A stretch of DNA of 22,991 bases from Neelides folsomi. Lineage: Eukaryota > Arthropoda > Collembola > Neelipleona > Neelidae. Below the pieces are notes generated by a model. It saw nothing but the letters and a program-made list of their open reading frames with translations. It searched no databases and was not told where the DNA came from. The position numbers and the translations under genes are program-made. This document shows positions 1 to 12,573 of the stretch, in pieces; the stretch's first letter is position 1, and every line of letters starts with the position of its first letter. The stretch is taken from positions 1 through 22,991 of the forward strand of contig JAQGBZ010000651.1 in assembly GCA_034687125.1 (NCBI GenBank), given 5' to 3'.

Positions 1-709
1 ATTAGCATAGTTGAATTAGTATTAAAACATTTACCTTATATTTAAAATCGAATATCCCCACATTCTTCAATTATACCCTCATTTATAGTCAAACTCGGCT
101 ATACTCAATCAAATCCACCCCTCCCTTGAAGTTGACTATATCCGAGTTCATGTGTATGTAATATGAAAAATTGTTAATTAATTTATTATACAATTGAACA
201 AATTAAAAGGAAATTAAATATTTATATTTTTTGACAGTTGAAGATTTGTTGAAGGTTCCTTAAATTACATCAATAAATCCAATCCAATGAAACTGATGCT
301 TTTTAAATTTAAAATAGAAGCAATGTTCAGTATTTTTATAATTATCGAGTTTATTCATTCAACTTGTAAACACATAATTACATTAATTTAACAAATTTTA
401 TAACTCACGTGCTTTCGAATTTGAATCATTGATCGATCGTTGCAGAAAATAAATAAATATTAAGTTTTCGAAATATGTAATTTATGAAAGTTGTTATAAT
501 TATTTTACTTTTATCGCATTCACTGGACTTATTAACATTTGATTATATTATACATTATATTTAATTTAATAATATTTCAAAATTCCAATGGACTAGCACC
601 TTATAAGTATACACAGCAAAACTCGGTAAACAAAATTTAAATCGGATTATATAAAAAAATAAATAAAATGATTGAATTTAAATTTTTCAATCGAATCAGA
701 ATCTTGAAT
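1..709. other. AT-rich 3' flank, no gene seen
   Basis: This stretch lies downstream of the minus-strand GRAM gene. It is AT-rich, has no ORF with coding character on either strand and no RNA gene that I can recognise. A minus-strand AATAAA overlaps the stop codon of the GRAM gene (about 709-714), and another TTTATT on the plus strand lies near 349-354. Either could serve for polyadenylation, but neither is proven. Confidence 0.5.
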
Positions 710-3029
710 TTATTCTTGTTGATGGGTTTCAAAATTTCCTCCGCCTTCGTTGAAAAGGTGCGACAAAGCTTCAAGCGATTCTCTTACCTGAGAATTTAAA
801 AATCCTTAAATTAGTTTAAACCAATTTAAAATTACATATCATATGCCTAATACGTTTTAATATATATTTCTTATATAATTTGAATTAATAATTAAATGAA
901 TTTTATTATTTAGAGTAAACTCACTTTCACTATTTGCTGAAAATTAATGTCAATATAATGGTAAATTTCATCTGCAGAATTGGAATGGAGTCGCCGTTGC
1001 CATCCAAGAAACTCCTTGTAAAATTGATCTCTGAAATATTAAAAAGGCAATTGATATCAAATTGATTTATTTTGTTATACTCGGATTAATGTTGGACAAT
1101 ATAATGAATGAACCAAGGATATCTGGTTGATCCATGAATTAACGATGAATGCGCATGCGACTACGTTTTACTATTACTCTTATCTTATCAGCCAAGGTCA
1201 TTTCTTATCAGCAATGACCTTGACTGATAAGATCATTTCACTAAACTTCTTCATTAAACAAACTATCGAGATACATCATGAATTAAACTAGAAGTTCTAT
1301 GGGATTCTAAGCAACAATAACCACAAATGTTAACTATAATTAGCTAAAAATCTTAACATACGGATTTTGGTAAGATGGTCTTTGGTGGATTTTTTCTTGT
1401 AGTTCAGAAATTCTTGAGAGCAGCACGGCGGCAGAGAGAAAAAGGAGAATTAAAAGCCCAGTAGCCAAAACGAGCAAAGAAGGACCACGACCAAAAAAGG
1501 CCGAGGAGAAAAATCCATTTTTCAAATCACCTACGAATAAAATAATGTTTCTCTTATATTTAATCTTAATCTTATATTAATCAATTAATAATAAATACAT
1601 GCATTTAAGTGTACATATATTAATTAATTACCTTTATTGGAATTAGGAACATTTTTGAGAGATAGAATGCGTTTGAGTGAATTGTTCTTTTGTAGCTTAA
1701 ACGGCGGGATCGGTGGAGTTTTTTGTATCAATTTCATTTTTTCAAATTCTTTTTGAAGCGGGAAATTGGGCGAGTAATGCGATCCCATTGGCGAATCACC
1801 GCCACTTCCGGATTCGCAACTTGAAATTTCAACCATGTCTTTAATTATCAGCATCTTTTCCTATCCAAAAGGATTGAATTTATTAATATAAGCTCGCCAA
1901 TTAATTGTTTGCTATTTAAATATTAACATTATTAAAGTCTACAATTATTTAATTTTAATTACAATATATTTGAATTTTGTGACATAATTTTAAATAATAT
2001 TATTTTGTAATTTGCAAATTATTTATTACCGCCTCCCTCCTTTGGATTTCCACAACTTCTTTTGCTTCTTGTTCGATATTATATTCCCATACTTTCTGCA
2101 TGAGTTTGATGGTTGAGTCCCTTGAAATTAATGAAGCAAAAACGTGTTTTTCAGATCGCGTGGTGACGCCAACAGCATTGGGGAAAACTTTTGCAGTTCG
2201 TTCCTTCGTAATTCGAACAACAGAATCAACAGGAATCAAAAGCTGTAATTGAATTTAATGAAAATTTAATTAAAATGGAATTCAGTTACGAATTGCTATT
2301 TTTTTAATTTGAATAATCTTTCAGTTTCACATAATTTTTTTTAAATTTCATTGTAAAAAATTTTTGCTTACTTTTGTGACATAGCCAAACACGTTTGAGT
2401 AAAATGCAAAGTAATTTTCAGTTATGTAGAGAATTCCTTGTAACAAAATGTCTCGGACTAAAGCACAAGTATAATCTGGAAAAATTAAAAATTTCAATTA
2501 AAAAATTAAAATCCTTAGTTGATTAATAGATAAAGTAAATAATTAGAGATAAATTAAATAATTTTGAATGGTTAAATTAAATTTGTTTTTAATTACAGTC
2601 CAAAACATTTTCATTTAAAGAAACAGTTTTAAAATGTCGGTGGAATTTTTTCTGCCGTGATTTTGAGGAACTTATTGAGAATTCTGAATGATCTGAGTTC
2701 GTTTTTTCAGACAGCGTTCGTTTTGGCGTCGAAGTCGCTGTTTTATCAAACGTCTCCGTTTTTTCATTTTGGCTTTTAACTTCGTTCAAACTGCTGTAAA
2801 CATTTTAATTAAAATATTAATAATTCACTTTAATTAATATTAATATTTTCAATTTAATTATTTTAACTTACTTTGCATCGTTATGGTGTTTTTTGGGAGT
2901 TCGCGGTGGCGGAAACGGCGGATTTCCATCTTTTTTGTTCAGCACTTCGTCGATTGTTGAATTTGAAGTGTCAAGTCCGGAATCGGTCGATTGCATAAGA
3001 GAACTCTCCACATCACTGTCAAGATACAT
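710..3029 (-). CDS. GRAM-domain ER-anchored protein, GRAMD2/GRAMD3-like, 8 exons
   Basis: Exons on the minus strand: 3029-2872, 2793-2597, 2475-2372, 2242-2030, 1860-1632, 1530-1362, 1030-925, 787-710. All junctions are GT..AG, phases agree throughout, and the sum is 1254 nt (417 aa). The start ATG at 3029 is directly preceded by an in-frame TAA. Residues 1-100 are Ser/Thr/Pro-rich and polar. A GRAM domain covers about 105-205: KKFHRHFK leads into YTCALVRDILLQG, FAFYSN, IPVDSV, PNAVGV and the hallmark SLISRDSTIKLMQKVW. A Pro-rich linker follows. One membrane helix lies at about 318-338 and a 79-residue tail after it contains SELQEKI. In the GRAMD2/GRAMD1 families the GRAM domain binds acidic lipids and the C-terminal helix sits in the ER, marking ER-plasma membrane contacts. 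No VASt (sterol-transfer) domain is present, so it is GRAMD2/3-type, not Aster-type. Exon 2 has a tandem acceptor (CAGCAG), giving two forms that differ by one residue. Confidence 0.88.
1104..1180. repeat. Dispersed short repeat, copy 1 (in GRAM gene intron 6)
   Basis: This segment shares nearly all bases with 22726-22806 in the last visible SDR intron: AACCAAGGATATCTGGTTGA, then a shared block holding CGATGAATGCGCA and ending ACGTTTTACTATTACTCT. Against copy 2 it lacks four bases near its left end and has a few substitutions. Its right end is not the inverted terminus seen in copy 2 but runs into a different hairpin. Confidence 0.75.
1182..1233. repeat. 21-bp inverted repeat hairpin abutting the dispersed repeat
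   Basis: Left arm 1182-1202 and right arm 1213-1233 are reverse complements at 20 of 21 positions, with a 10-base loop. The loop (TCTTATCAGC) repeats the start of the left arm, so a CTTATCAGC word occurs twice in direct orientation. It lies in intron 6 of the GRAM gene, immediately after the dispersed repeat, and looks like a second small foldback insertion or a rearranged end of the first. Confidence 0.7.
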
Positions 3030-6000
3030 TTAAAGTTCATTTAAATTCAAAACTTCCTTTTATATTTACCAACACATTTAAATACCAAGTGAAGTGAAAT
3101 TCGCAATTCAATCCCCATTGGTTTTAATAGGGAAATAAAATTGGAATTTAAGTGGAACTATTCTTAACTTATTTATTACCATTATATCATTTCCCTACAT
3201 TATGATCTTATTATATGTATTTATGTGTAAATGTTTTTCTGAATGAATCGAAACATTTAATTGGCTTAAGTAGGAGTACAATAACGCAAAATGTATTTTT
3301 AGTTTATTTTTATGTATTCAAATATCATTGGCCAATTTTATTTCAATTTAACTTGTTTTAACTGCATTTTTAATAACGTTGATTTGACTAAATTTGGTTT
3401 GACTTGTTTTATTTATTCATTTATTCATGAAGTTATTTTAAGTTTGGTAAAATTAAAATTGTAATTAGGAATTTACAATTCAATTTGTTCATGGCGTCAA
3501 TTCGAGATTTTAAAAGCAGTTAAATATTTTAACTATTTTATGCAGTGTACTTTATAGTAAATCAATTATATTAAATCAATTTTTATATAAAAATGTTTCA
3601 AACGTGAGAATGAATTTTCTATTAAAAATCTAATATTCCTTTTGATCACGTAGATAAATTTCTGAATATGATTCATTCGATAAACAATTCAGAATTTAAA
3701 TCTCACCTTATAAATTTCATTTGTGCAATTTTGCACTTATTGTTAATTGAAATTCCAAGTTGTTTAATAAATAAATAAATACTAACTTGGAATAAAATCT
3801 CATCCCAGTTGATGAATAATAAAAATTGCTAAATAAAGTTTGAACTATTTATTAAATTTATTTGATAATGTAAAAAATAAAAAATAAGTAAATTGCAGCC
3901 CATTTTTTTTAAATTGCATTGATATAGATATAATATACGATACTGGAGATTTTTTATCCAAAAAGCAATAATGCTAATGATATATTCTCACGATCAAAAC
4001 TACGTATATTCATTTTATATAATTGTATGTTAGCGCAATCTTACAACTAACAATAATCATAAAATATCTCCACATGTATTAAATTGTATTTAATATAAAA
4101 TTCCCCATGTTAATAAGAACTTTCCGTGGCTGTAAGTGAGCTGATTTACAAGATTGAGGAAAATCCAATGGAAATCTTCAACGTTGTTTAAATCATTTAA
4201 GTTTAATCTTCCAACATTTTTATATGATTTTTGCATGAAATTCCCAAAGCAAAAACAATATATCCAATAGTATTCTTATTTCCTTGTATAACATGTAACC
4301 ACGGCAACATTAAACCCCATGAGCCCATGATTAAAATTCACTAATGACTTGGCATTTAAAGACAAATTGGTAATTAAGTAGAACATTATTAAAGGTTAAT
4401 TATAATATAAAGTATGTTACTCATAAATTAATTATTCACCTTTATATTTATTTTTATACTCTTAATGTCAGTAGATGATTTTATATTTAAGTAACTTTAT
4501 TATAATATTAGAATAATAAAGAATTGACCATTGTTTAAAGAACATTCACTATTGTTGGCAAAGAACCATAAAGTTCATTAAATGTGAGGTATAAGAGAAG
4601 GAGAGTCAAGGGCGCTTCTTTTTCTATTGTGCAAAATCCAATGGATTTTTTGGCCCAGACAAGTTCATTGAAATGATTTGAAACCCCCAAATGCAGCGAA
4701 TTGTTATATGGAAAAATAAAATGTTGTGACTATCTTATTAAATGTTTGCCATTCTATACATTTTCTACATTCAGATCATTTTGTCTTTAACATATAAATG
4801 TAGTATATGGTAAATATTGTATTTATTATATTAAGTTAAATGAAAATTTAAATACATTGGGTGAATGTGGAATGAGAAAATGTTAACGTTAACGTTAAGT
4901 TGGTTGGGAAATCTCCTTTCACATCATACAAGTTTCATATAAGAACTTTGTATATAAAACATTGGATGTTAAATATGTAAGGTACATTTGAGATTCGGGC
5001 CAACTTCTTCTCTCACAACACACACATGGGGAATTTCGCAAATGGGCGAAGAGTTGAAGGAAAAAAGTCAATTTCTCACGTTCACATGTTTGCAGATTCA
5101 GAGATCGTAAATTTAATAATCTCAACATGCCAAGTTGAATTATTTTTAACGACCAAATGGAAATTTCAGACATTTTATCTCACGAATTCTAATTTGGCCA
5201 TTTATTGCAATTCATCAATTATGATTTCTATAAATTAAATGACCTTTTAAACTTGGGTTTAATCAAACACACATTCCATGTTCTCCACACAGTTGCAAAA
5301 GATTATGTAATTACATTTTTGCAATTAATGAGATTTTGCATGAAAAAATGTGAATCTGACTGTGGATCTCTCCATTAACCGTTTAATGCACATCTGAATC
5401 TATGAAATGGACGAGGAAAATGCAAGATGAGGAAAAAAGATCAAAAATAAAAGATTGGGACTTTATGTAAAACTAGCAGTTATTTGAACTTGGTTTATGA
5501 CCGAGATAGTAAATAGAGATATTTATTATACATATAAAAAAGAAATTATCCGACAAAATCCCTTTTTATCTTTTCCAAATCTCTTTATAATCTCGATCTC
5601 AAATTGAATTCTCTACCTGCTGGAACCAAAACTTATAAAGATACAAATTGGGCATTTTCGATTGTATAAGAAAAACCCTTGAGATTGGACGACCGATAAG
5701 ATTAAACAATTAAATAACAATTAAATATTTACAATGAATTGAATACAATTCATTTTTAACTTCGTAGTTACAGCCATTGTTTAAATTGCTTTATTATGCT
5801 TCCATTTTAACCTCATTTGAATAATGTTAACGATTGTTGTTTGCACCAGATTTAGCTTTGGAATTAGAATTTACAATTATGACAATTCACAATGTGCAAA
5901 TATTTGAAATTGTCAAAATTGAATTTGCAAATAATTGAATTTGCAAATATTTACAGATTCAAATATTTGAAATGGTTTAAGAATTTTTAAATTTTTAAAA

Positions 6001-6876
6001 ATATTCGGACATGTTTTAGTATACATGGTTGGGTATGGGTATAAACTGTTATGAAATGTTTGTATGACATGAAATTAAAGCTGATTGTCATTTTTGTTAT
6101 AAATAAAATAGCGAGCCAAGAATGTTTTCTTCGTAGTGCCAGTAGACGTTGAAGGTCAGAAAAAATGTTGACTTGTAAAATCCCGAGTTTAACAAGCGTA
6201 AACCCCAACTTGCATACAGATTATAAAAAACTCTAAGTTTTACTACACATTTTGTAACCATGGTTTAATTTCCTCATATTACATATATTCAGTTGTCACA
6301 TATATATACAAAATGTATAATTTGTATAATATTAACAAGAATAGGTATATGTACAAATAGTTTATAGTTTCTATATATTTGTAGCTTATTTCCTGAATTA
6401 TATGGGATATGAGTATTTGTTAGATTTATAAGGAACGTGAATGTAATATATTTTGAGTTGTTATTCAATTGCATTTAGTTCATTCATTAACCGCATTTAA
6501 GTCAATTTTGTCAATTAAGGTTTGAAATGTTAATGACAATGTGAGGAAGGAATTTCCCTTTGCATAATCTTACGGTTTTATTTTCAATTTGGGATTTGGG
6601 CTTTTGAGGCCAAGGAGATGAAAAATAGAACCGAATTCCCTCAACCTTCAAACTCCTATCTTTCAAAAACTCACAACTCAGCTTTTTAAAACATTTCCAT
6701 ATTCATAAATGTACAGGCACATATTACATACAATGTAGATTCAATATTTCCATATCGGAAGACCTTAAATTTAAATATCATCGTTAATAAAAATGATAAA
6801 AAAGATATTTTAATCCTCGAATAGATAAAAAAATGAGTCTCAATTCATATGACCATAAATTGCAAAATATAATGTA

Positions 6877-6878
<2 letters not shown>

Positions 6879-6924
<46 letters not shown>
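6879..6924. repeat. (AT)n microsatellite with flanking inverted repeat
   Basis: About 23 uninterrupted AT units. A 10-bp inverted repeat brackets it: ATGTACCATA at 6872-6881 and TATGGTACAT at 6949-6958, so the whole tract could extrude as one hairpin. No TSD is evident. Confidence 0.9.
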
Positions 6925-6927
<3 letters not shown>

Positions 6928-9851
6928 ACTACCTATAATTGATATATTTATGGTACATGATATATCAAATAAGTACAATATATATAGTATTATATTTGAA
7001 TTGTAATTTATAACAATATGCATATTATATTATAATGTATAATTTATCCGATTTAATTTTAATCTTCATAACTTTCTTTCTTAATGAATGATTAATGGAA
7101 TTAATTTTCGCATTATAACTATACAAATGGAGATTATAAAGACATTAATTTATTAATAGAGAGTTTATGAAAATACCACGTGTTCGTTTTAACATTTTCC
7201 AAACATAAATGCGATTGTGAAACATTTCCATATTTAATTCCCTAAATGCATTTTCACACTTCCACACACGAATTCCCCAATTGGCCTCATCAATTAGAAA
7301 TCATTTCCCTCTCAATCCAAAATTCTCAACTTGAACTTAATCGATGGATTAAAGCCTTAAAGGTAAACTGAAAGCATAAAAGGTTCAAAATCCCAAAATA
7401 CTTAGTTGCTTTTAGTCGCAAAACTCACAAAAGCTCTCAAAAGCTTTTTGAAACTTCCAGACCGTGAATTTGCCAATTGGCAATTTGCAAAGTTGAATAT
7501 AAAGATTATTTTGGGATGATGCGAACTTCCTCTCACATTGTCCATTTTCCATTTTGCACATTTACAACGATGAATGGCAAAATGAATTGAATGGCCCAAT
7601 TGGAGAAAAGTAAATCAAATGAGTTATAAATACATTTGACAATTAGATAATTATAGTTATGGAGTTGTCAACAATTTTATATTACATTACATATATTACT
7701 ATTCATATAATAATATAAAATTGCACTCATACAATATATCAATAAATGTCTATAAAACTTATATTTTATATTGTAAACCGATATGAATATGTTTATAAGG
7801 AATTGTACTATTAAGGTAATGTATTGTTGATATGCAAGATGGATTTTGATTTTGATAAATGTTGGGCATGAATTTGGGTCACACGATAGGGCCCAATGGT
7901 TTTCCTTATACTAATATGTAAAGTTTGCACATGTTCGGCTATTATAAATCCATGCTAAACTAAACACAATTTCCCTATTTATGTTCAACCATTCTGCCCA
8001 TGTTATAATTCTTATAATATTATAATCTTCCCTCACTGTAGACTGCATTTATATTATAAGATTTGCAATGTAAAGATTTATCCAATATAGTGATTTATAG
8101 CTATTTAAGTAAATAGATATTAAATGCGGTCTGAACATTAAGTTCAAGTCTATTTCTTATTTCTTCCATAGTATTGAAAGTATATTAAAGATATTTCCAT
8201 AAATTGGATTTATCGCCTTTGATCTTGAAGTTTACTTGTGAGATTCTCAAAGCGTATCGCAAAATACCCTTGAACGAATTCCACAATTTATTCCACATTT
8301 ACCTCCTTACTCTTTTTTCATTAAATATTTATTTCCAACTTTGGTAAACCAAATCTCATAAAAGTGCCAAGGAAAATCACAAGAGATTTTTTCACAAAAT
8401 GATAAATATAAAATACACACCTGCATTAACCTAGCATTAAACTACTTACTAATTTACTACATTATTACTAACATTAAACTACTCCATGTGAGTTATTATA
8501 AATGAATTTAATAAATTTAATCGGTACCTTTTTTGCCAAATTGGTGTTGAATTCAAACATATTATCATTTTTGCACAAACTTTAATTAAACCAAATTACA
8601 ATTTGGTTTGGCTAACCTAACCAATATAAATAGAATTGAATATTTTGTAAATATGATTGAACTTTAGCGTATGTAAGAAAATTAATTCTTTGCTCCAATT
8701 GCACACGAGCGAGTTAAAGCAAAGTGATGAGTTTTGGGTTAACTGACAATGAGTGAGTTTGAATCTAAGGAAGTTGTTTAAATTTAACACAACAACTACC
8801 GAAGGTTTTTTCCACATCCAAATCCAAAGGCTTCTTTGAACTGTGGCCAAGTCACATAAATATCTTCAATACGCATCCAAACACTCACAAGACTCAAAAG
8901 TGAGTCAGGAAATTTAAGTTGTAAAACGGAGAGATAAAACGCAATAAAATGTAACTTACTTAAATTTAGTTACAATCTCAGTATAAATTTGAATGAACTC
9001 TAAATAAGGTATTCTTAACTTAAATTCTTACTCATTTCCTCATTTCCGTCCAATTCAATTTAAAGTGATTAAAAAAGTCGATTGAAACCACAAGACCACA
9101 TAAATCAAATAATTAAAATTGAGGTTTAAAAGTTAAACATTATTCTCATCACGTTTATGACATAAATCATGAAATTTGCATATTCAAATATTTTGCATGA
9201 ATTTTAGAATTTAATTTTAATATTGGATTTTAATGTTAACTAACAATTTTAAGTCTTATTATTGTCAGTACGATATAATTGAAATTGTATAATTACATCC
9301 TGGGAAAAAAAGTAAAATAATTACTATGTGCATAATGAGAGTGAATCAAAAGTGAATCATATTTATTACAAGTTAAATAAGATTTTTCTATTTATTTCTT
9401 CCTATCATATTTCATTATTTTTACATCTTTTTCATCATTTTCTGAGAAATGCGAATTTTATATTGAAAGTTTCCTGTGAATTTTTTCTCAAATTCTCGCA
9501 GTGTTTGAAAGTATTAAAAGCATTCCGAATCATTTCTTATCTCATTTTTACTTTTTAAAAGCCGCGTGAAAGAGTTAATGAGAAATGTAAAGAGCAAGTT
9601 CCATTCGGTGCGAAAATAATCCTAATGCTTTTCATAATGGAAAGAAAATAATGCTAATAACTTATGTTCATATGTTGGAAATAGAAAATAAAAATGTTCT
9701 AATACACATTTTTTATTCATGAGTTTAAGAACTCTGTTTAAGATCTCTACTTGAAGTGTTCCGAATGATTTGAGATTCTTATGAAGGATTATATAAATGT
9801 AATAATAATGGTCGGACTTTTCAAACATATTTAAATTTCCATTTTTATCAA

Positions 9852-9899
9852 TTCTTTAGCTTGGATAATAATAAGCCGACTTTTATCCAAGCTAAAGAA
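9852..9899. repeat. Perfect 17-bp inverted repeat
   Basis: Arms TTCTTTAGCTTGGATAA (9852-9868) and its exact reverse complement (9883-9899) flank a 14-base loop. It is isolated in gene-poor DNA. The arms contain no terminator-like T-run and the stem is short for an animal pre-miRNA, so a tiny foldback element or a recent template-switch event is more likely. Confidence 0.8.
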
Positions 9900-11467
9900 G
9901 AGTATTAAAATGAATTGACGTCACAATTTGCATTGAAATGCGAAATGGAATTTCTTCTAGATCTTTTGCATTTCACTTTTGCAAAAATACTTAAAGTATG
10001 ATTTTATAATAAATGAAATATAGTCTCTTAGTTATTTTAACTTATTTTAGTTTGACTAAACTTTTGTTGCATGTATGTAAGTCTTTGTATTTATAATTTA
10101 ATAAGAATAAAGTGGAATGGAATGACGTAAAACAAAACTTTACGTATGAATGATATGAATCCTTCAATGCATCAATTTCCATTTAATCTCCCCTAAAATA
10201 AGTATAAATCATTTTGGGTGAAATGGGAAAATCGTAATTAATTTACGAGCATGCAAAGTTGAAAATTGGGGCATAAATTCATTAAATGTCCAAATAAAAT
10301 ATTTTTCTTAAGATTTTACATCTTACACTTATCGTTAGTACAAAATATTTTATTGTAAATTAAATTTGTTCGTTGAATTTAATAATATTTATTTTATATA
10401 AAACTTTCCCAAAATAGGAATTTTATTCTCAAAATATTTCCAAAGTTCAATTATGCCTAAAATAATGTAAGTTTTGCACGAGATGGTTGAGAAATTGGAT
10501 TTGTTCAAAATCCCTATTTCTTTTATTAAATCACCTGACCAGGCAGATACTTAAACTACGCAAAAACACATATGAAGCCATTGAGAATTCAAAGACATTT
10601 TTATATAAATCCCAACCTGAGCATTGAGACATGAAGATTTACATAGTCATATGTTTTAACCTTAGTTTTAAATTCCTGATCCGTGGAATAATTGAGTCAA
10701 AAAGGGGAAATTTCCATAGAAACTCGTAGTTTAATTTAAGCTGTCCGTAGACGTTACGAGGCGTTTCACGGAAGCTATCAACTTTAATTACACACATTTC
10801 CCTATTTGAACCATATACCTACAAACTAGAGAAATTATATCCTGAAACTTAACTTTATAAATGTAATGTTTAATGTTACATGTTACCAAGGTATATATAA
10901 GTAGGTATACAGTATTTAACCATTGTAACCATAGTAATTAAATTGTGTGTAACAATAACAACCACTTTAACAGAGTTAACAGAGCAATGCTGAAAGTAAA
11001 GTTATAAAGGGGGAAATAGCAATGATACTTTTTTCATACTTTTTTGCTCCAACTCTCAAAAAGGTCTCATTGGTTATTTTTATTATATGGAGGGTTTGAA
11101 GCCGTTGAGATTTAAAATAATTTCTTTATTAGTGAACGCCCTTTAAACGGCCTCGAGCCAACTTCCTCTCTTTTAACTGCTCAACCTCTTGAGGATTGGA
11201 AAAATAAATAAATGGGAAGAGACGTCAATAAACATTCGAAGGAACCAGCTGAAAAAGCTGTAGGGAATTACAAGAGGATTTGCCAAATCCAACCATTCCC
11301 CATTCCTCTTTTTCACTTATCACTCGATTTATGAGGGCATTGGACGATTTGGTTCTTTTAAATCCGTGTTAAAATAATAAAGATAATTTAGGAAAGTTAT
11401 ATTACTCATGGCAACCATATTTACAATGTTAATGTATTGTTAAATTAAAATCAAAAAAATGTTTAAT

Positions 11468-11997
11468 TTACCAAAATTGTCCTTTTTTCAAAGTCGGTGT
11501 TTTAATTCCTTCATTTGCTTTATGGAACCCTTGGACCAGACACAACATCCCGACTCCGATCCCAACACAGTGAACGTCCAAACTCAACTGTTCCGCCTTC
11601 TTCTTCTTCGAACTCAAAGACTGGAGATTTTCCAAACTGGTCTGAATGTCTTCGTCCAATGTTCGGCCTTTTTTGATTTGTCGACGTGCAACGACGAGTT
11701 CACCGGTCCTCATAACATTCTCTTCTTTTTCATCAACACCCGTTGGAGATTCGATGGATGGTGTGTTTAATGTATTGGAGATATTGTGTGTAGTTGATGT
11801 GTTGAGTATATTGGATGTATTGTGTGTAGTTGATGAAGGTGTTGTTGTTGTGTTTTTAGTTGTAGAAGTTTTAGATGATTTTTGTGTTGTTGAATTTGTA
11901 TTTGCCGTTTTATTACTTGTTATTGTTGTCCCTGCATTAGTTGGTTGGGAGGTTGAAGGAATCTGTGAGGGAATTGCAGTGCAAAGTTCCGAATCTT
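11468..11997 (-). CDS. Unrecognised S/T/N-rich reading frame (probable last exon)
   Basis: The minus frame is open from 12019 to the TAA at 11470-11468 (183 codons), which is long for DNA this AT-rich. The first 100 or so residues are dominated by Thr, Ser and Asn (runs such as TTKNTTTTPSSTT), with a 36-bp tandem duplication at 11830-11759 that keeps frame (TTHNTSNILNTS / TTHNISNTLNTP). The rest is charged (VARRQIKKGRTLDED, SLSSKKKKAEQ). There is no ATG before 11713, so the exon would begin at an acceptor near 11997 (..gagttagcag); the upstream exon is unknown. Composition suggests a mucin-like or disordered linker. No family is recognised, and chance openness caused by repeat composition is possible. 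Confidence 0.4.
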
Positions 11998-12271
11998 CTG
12001 CTAACTCAATTTTGATCTTTTACACTCCCAGACTACTCAACATTCACTTCCAAAATTAAATTTAAACCTTTCACAACTTTTTTTGCACTTTGTCCAAAAT
12101 TGGCAAATAATCTTCATTTTGCCTTTAATTAAAAAAGACTTTGGTTTTAGCACCAATACTACAGATATAAATAAATCTTTACCTTTTAAAGGTTAATTAA
12201 AATTAAAATTCAAAGGTTTATCTCCTCTGACTTTGAATGATTTTAGATTAAATTTAATTTAAGTATTTAGG

Positions 12272-12573
12272 TTAGGGCAATTGAGTATTAACTAAAAAGG
12301 CGCGGTTGTTCGAATTGTTAAAATTTGCACTGTCGCGAACAAATAATGTTTGTGTACTGCAGTTTTGTGGACCGCTATAAAGTCCGCTATGACTTGGAGT
12401 TATCGAACAACTTCCTGAGTTCAACGTACTTTGATGTTGAGTGGGTGAGGAACGAAGGAGAACTGAAAGGCCGTGCGAGAAGCAAAGTTCTCTTAAGCCC
12501 AAACCCCCACTTCGCTTACGCCCCAAATACATAGAGAATCATAGGGAGAGAAATATACCCAGGAGTTGAGCCA
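12272..12573 (-). CDS. Unrecognised low-complexity reading frame, possible small intron
   Basis: A locally GC-richer block on the minus strand. Possible intron 12519-12463 (gtaagc..ctttcag, 57 nt) would join an ATG-containing segment at 12573-12520 to 12462-12272. Two readings compete: from ATG 12532, a frame with Ser/Asn/Gln-rich content (SPTQHQSTLNSG, STQTLFVRD, NFNNSNNRAF) ending TAA at 12274-12272, which stays open spliced or unspliced because 57 is divisible by 3; or from ATG 12573, a frame starting MAFGSTPGYISLPM that stops soon after the junction. No domain is recognised, and a link to the frame at 11468-11997 is not shown because no good donor was found. Confidence 0.25.

Larger units (their letters stand above)
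3030..11467. other. 8.4-kb gene-poor AT-rich region
   Basis: No coding exon can be supported. The short ORFs on both strands are in AT-rich sequence, biased to Phe/Ile/Leu/Asn/Lys, and carry no recognisable motif. It could be intergenic sequence, long introns or regulatory DNA of the GRAM gene (promoter side at 3030) or of the uncertain gene at 11.5-12.6 kb. Local structure noted: a direct repeat of GAATTTGCAAATA near 5930-5950, an AT microsatellite at 6879-6924, a perfect hairpin at 9852-9899, and a three-fold GTTAAC run near 4880. Slightly GC-richer blocks occur at about 11130-11300. Confidence 0.5.

Noticed and set aside
5026..9828. Several 60-80-codon frames in the gene-poor region
   Set aside because: They are biased towards Phe/Ile/Asn/Lys as expected for random AT-rich DNA, have no motif and no supporting splice context.
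11646..12059. 137-codon plus-strand frame rich in Val and Leu
   Set aside because: It is the complement of the Thr/Asn-rich minus frame (ACA/AAC codons read back as TGT/GTT); the valine-rich run is a composition artefact.
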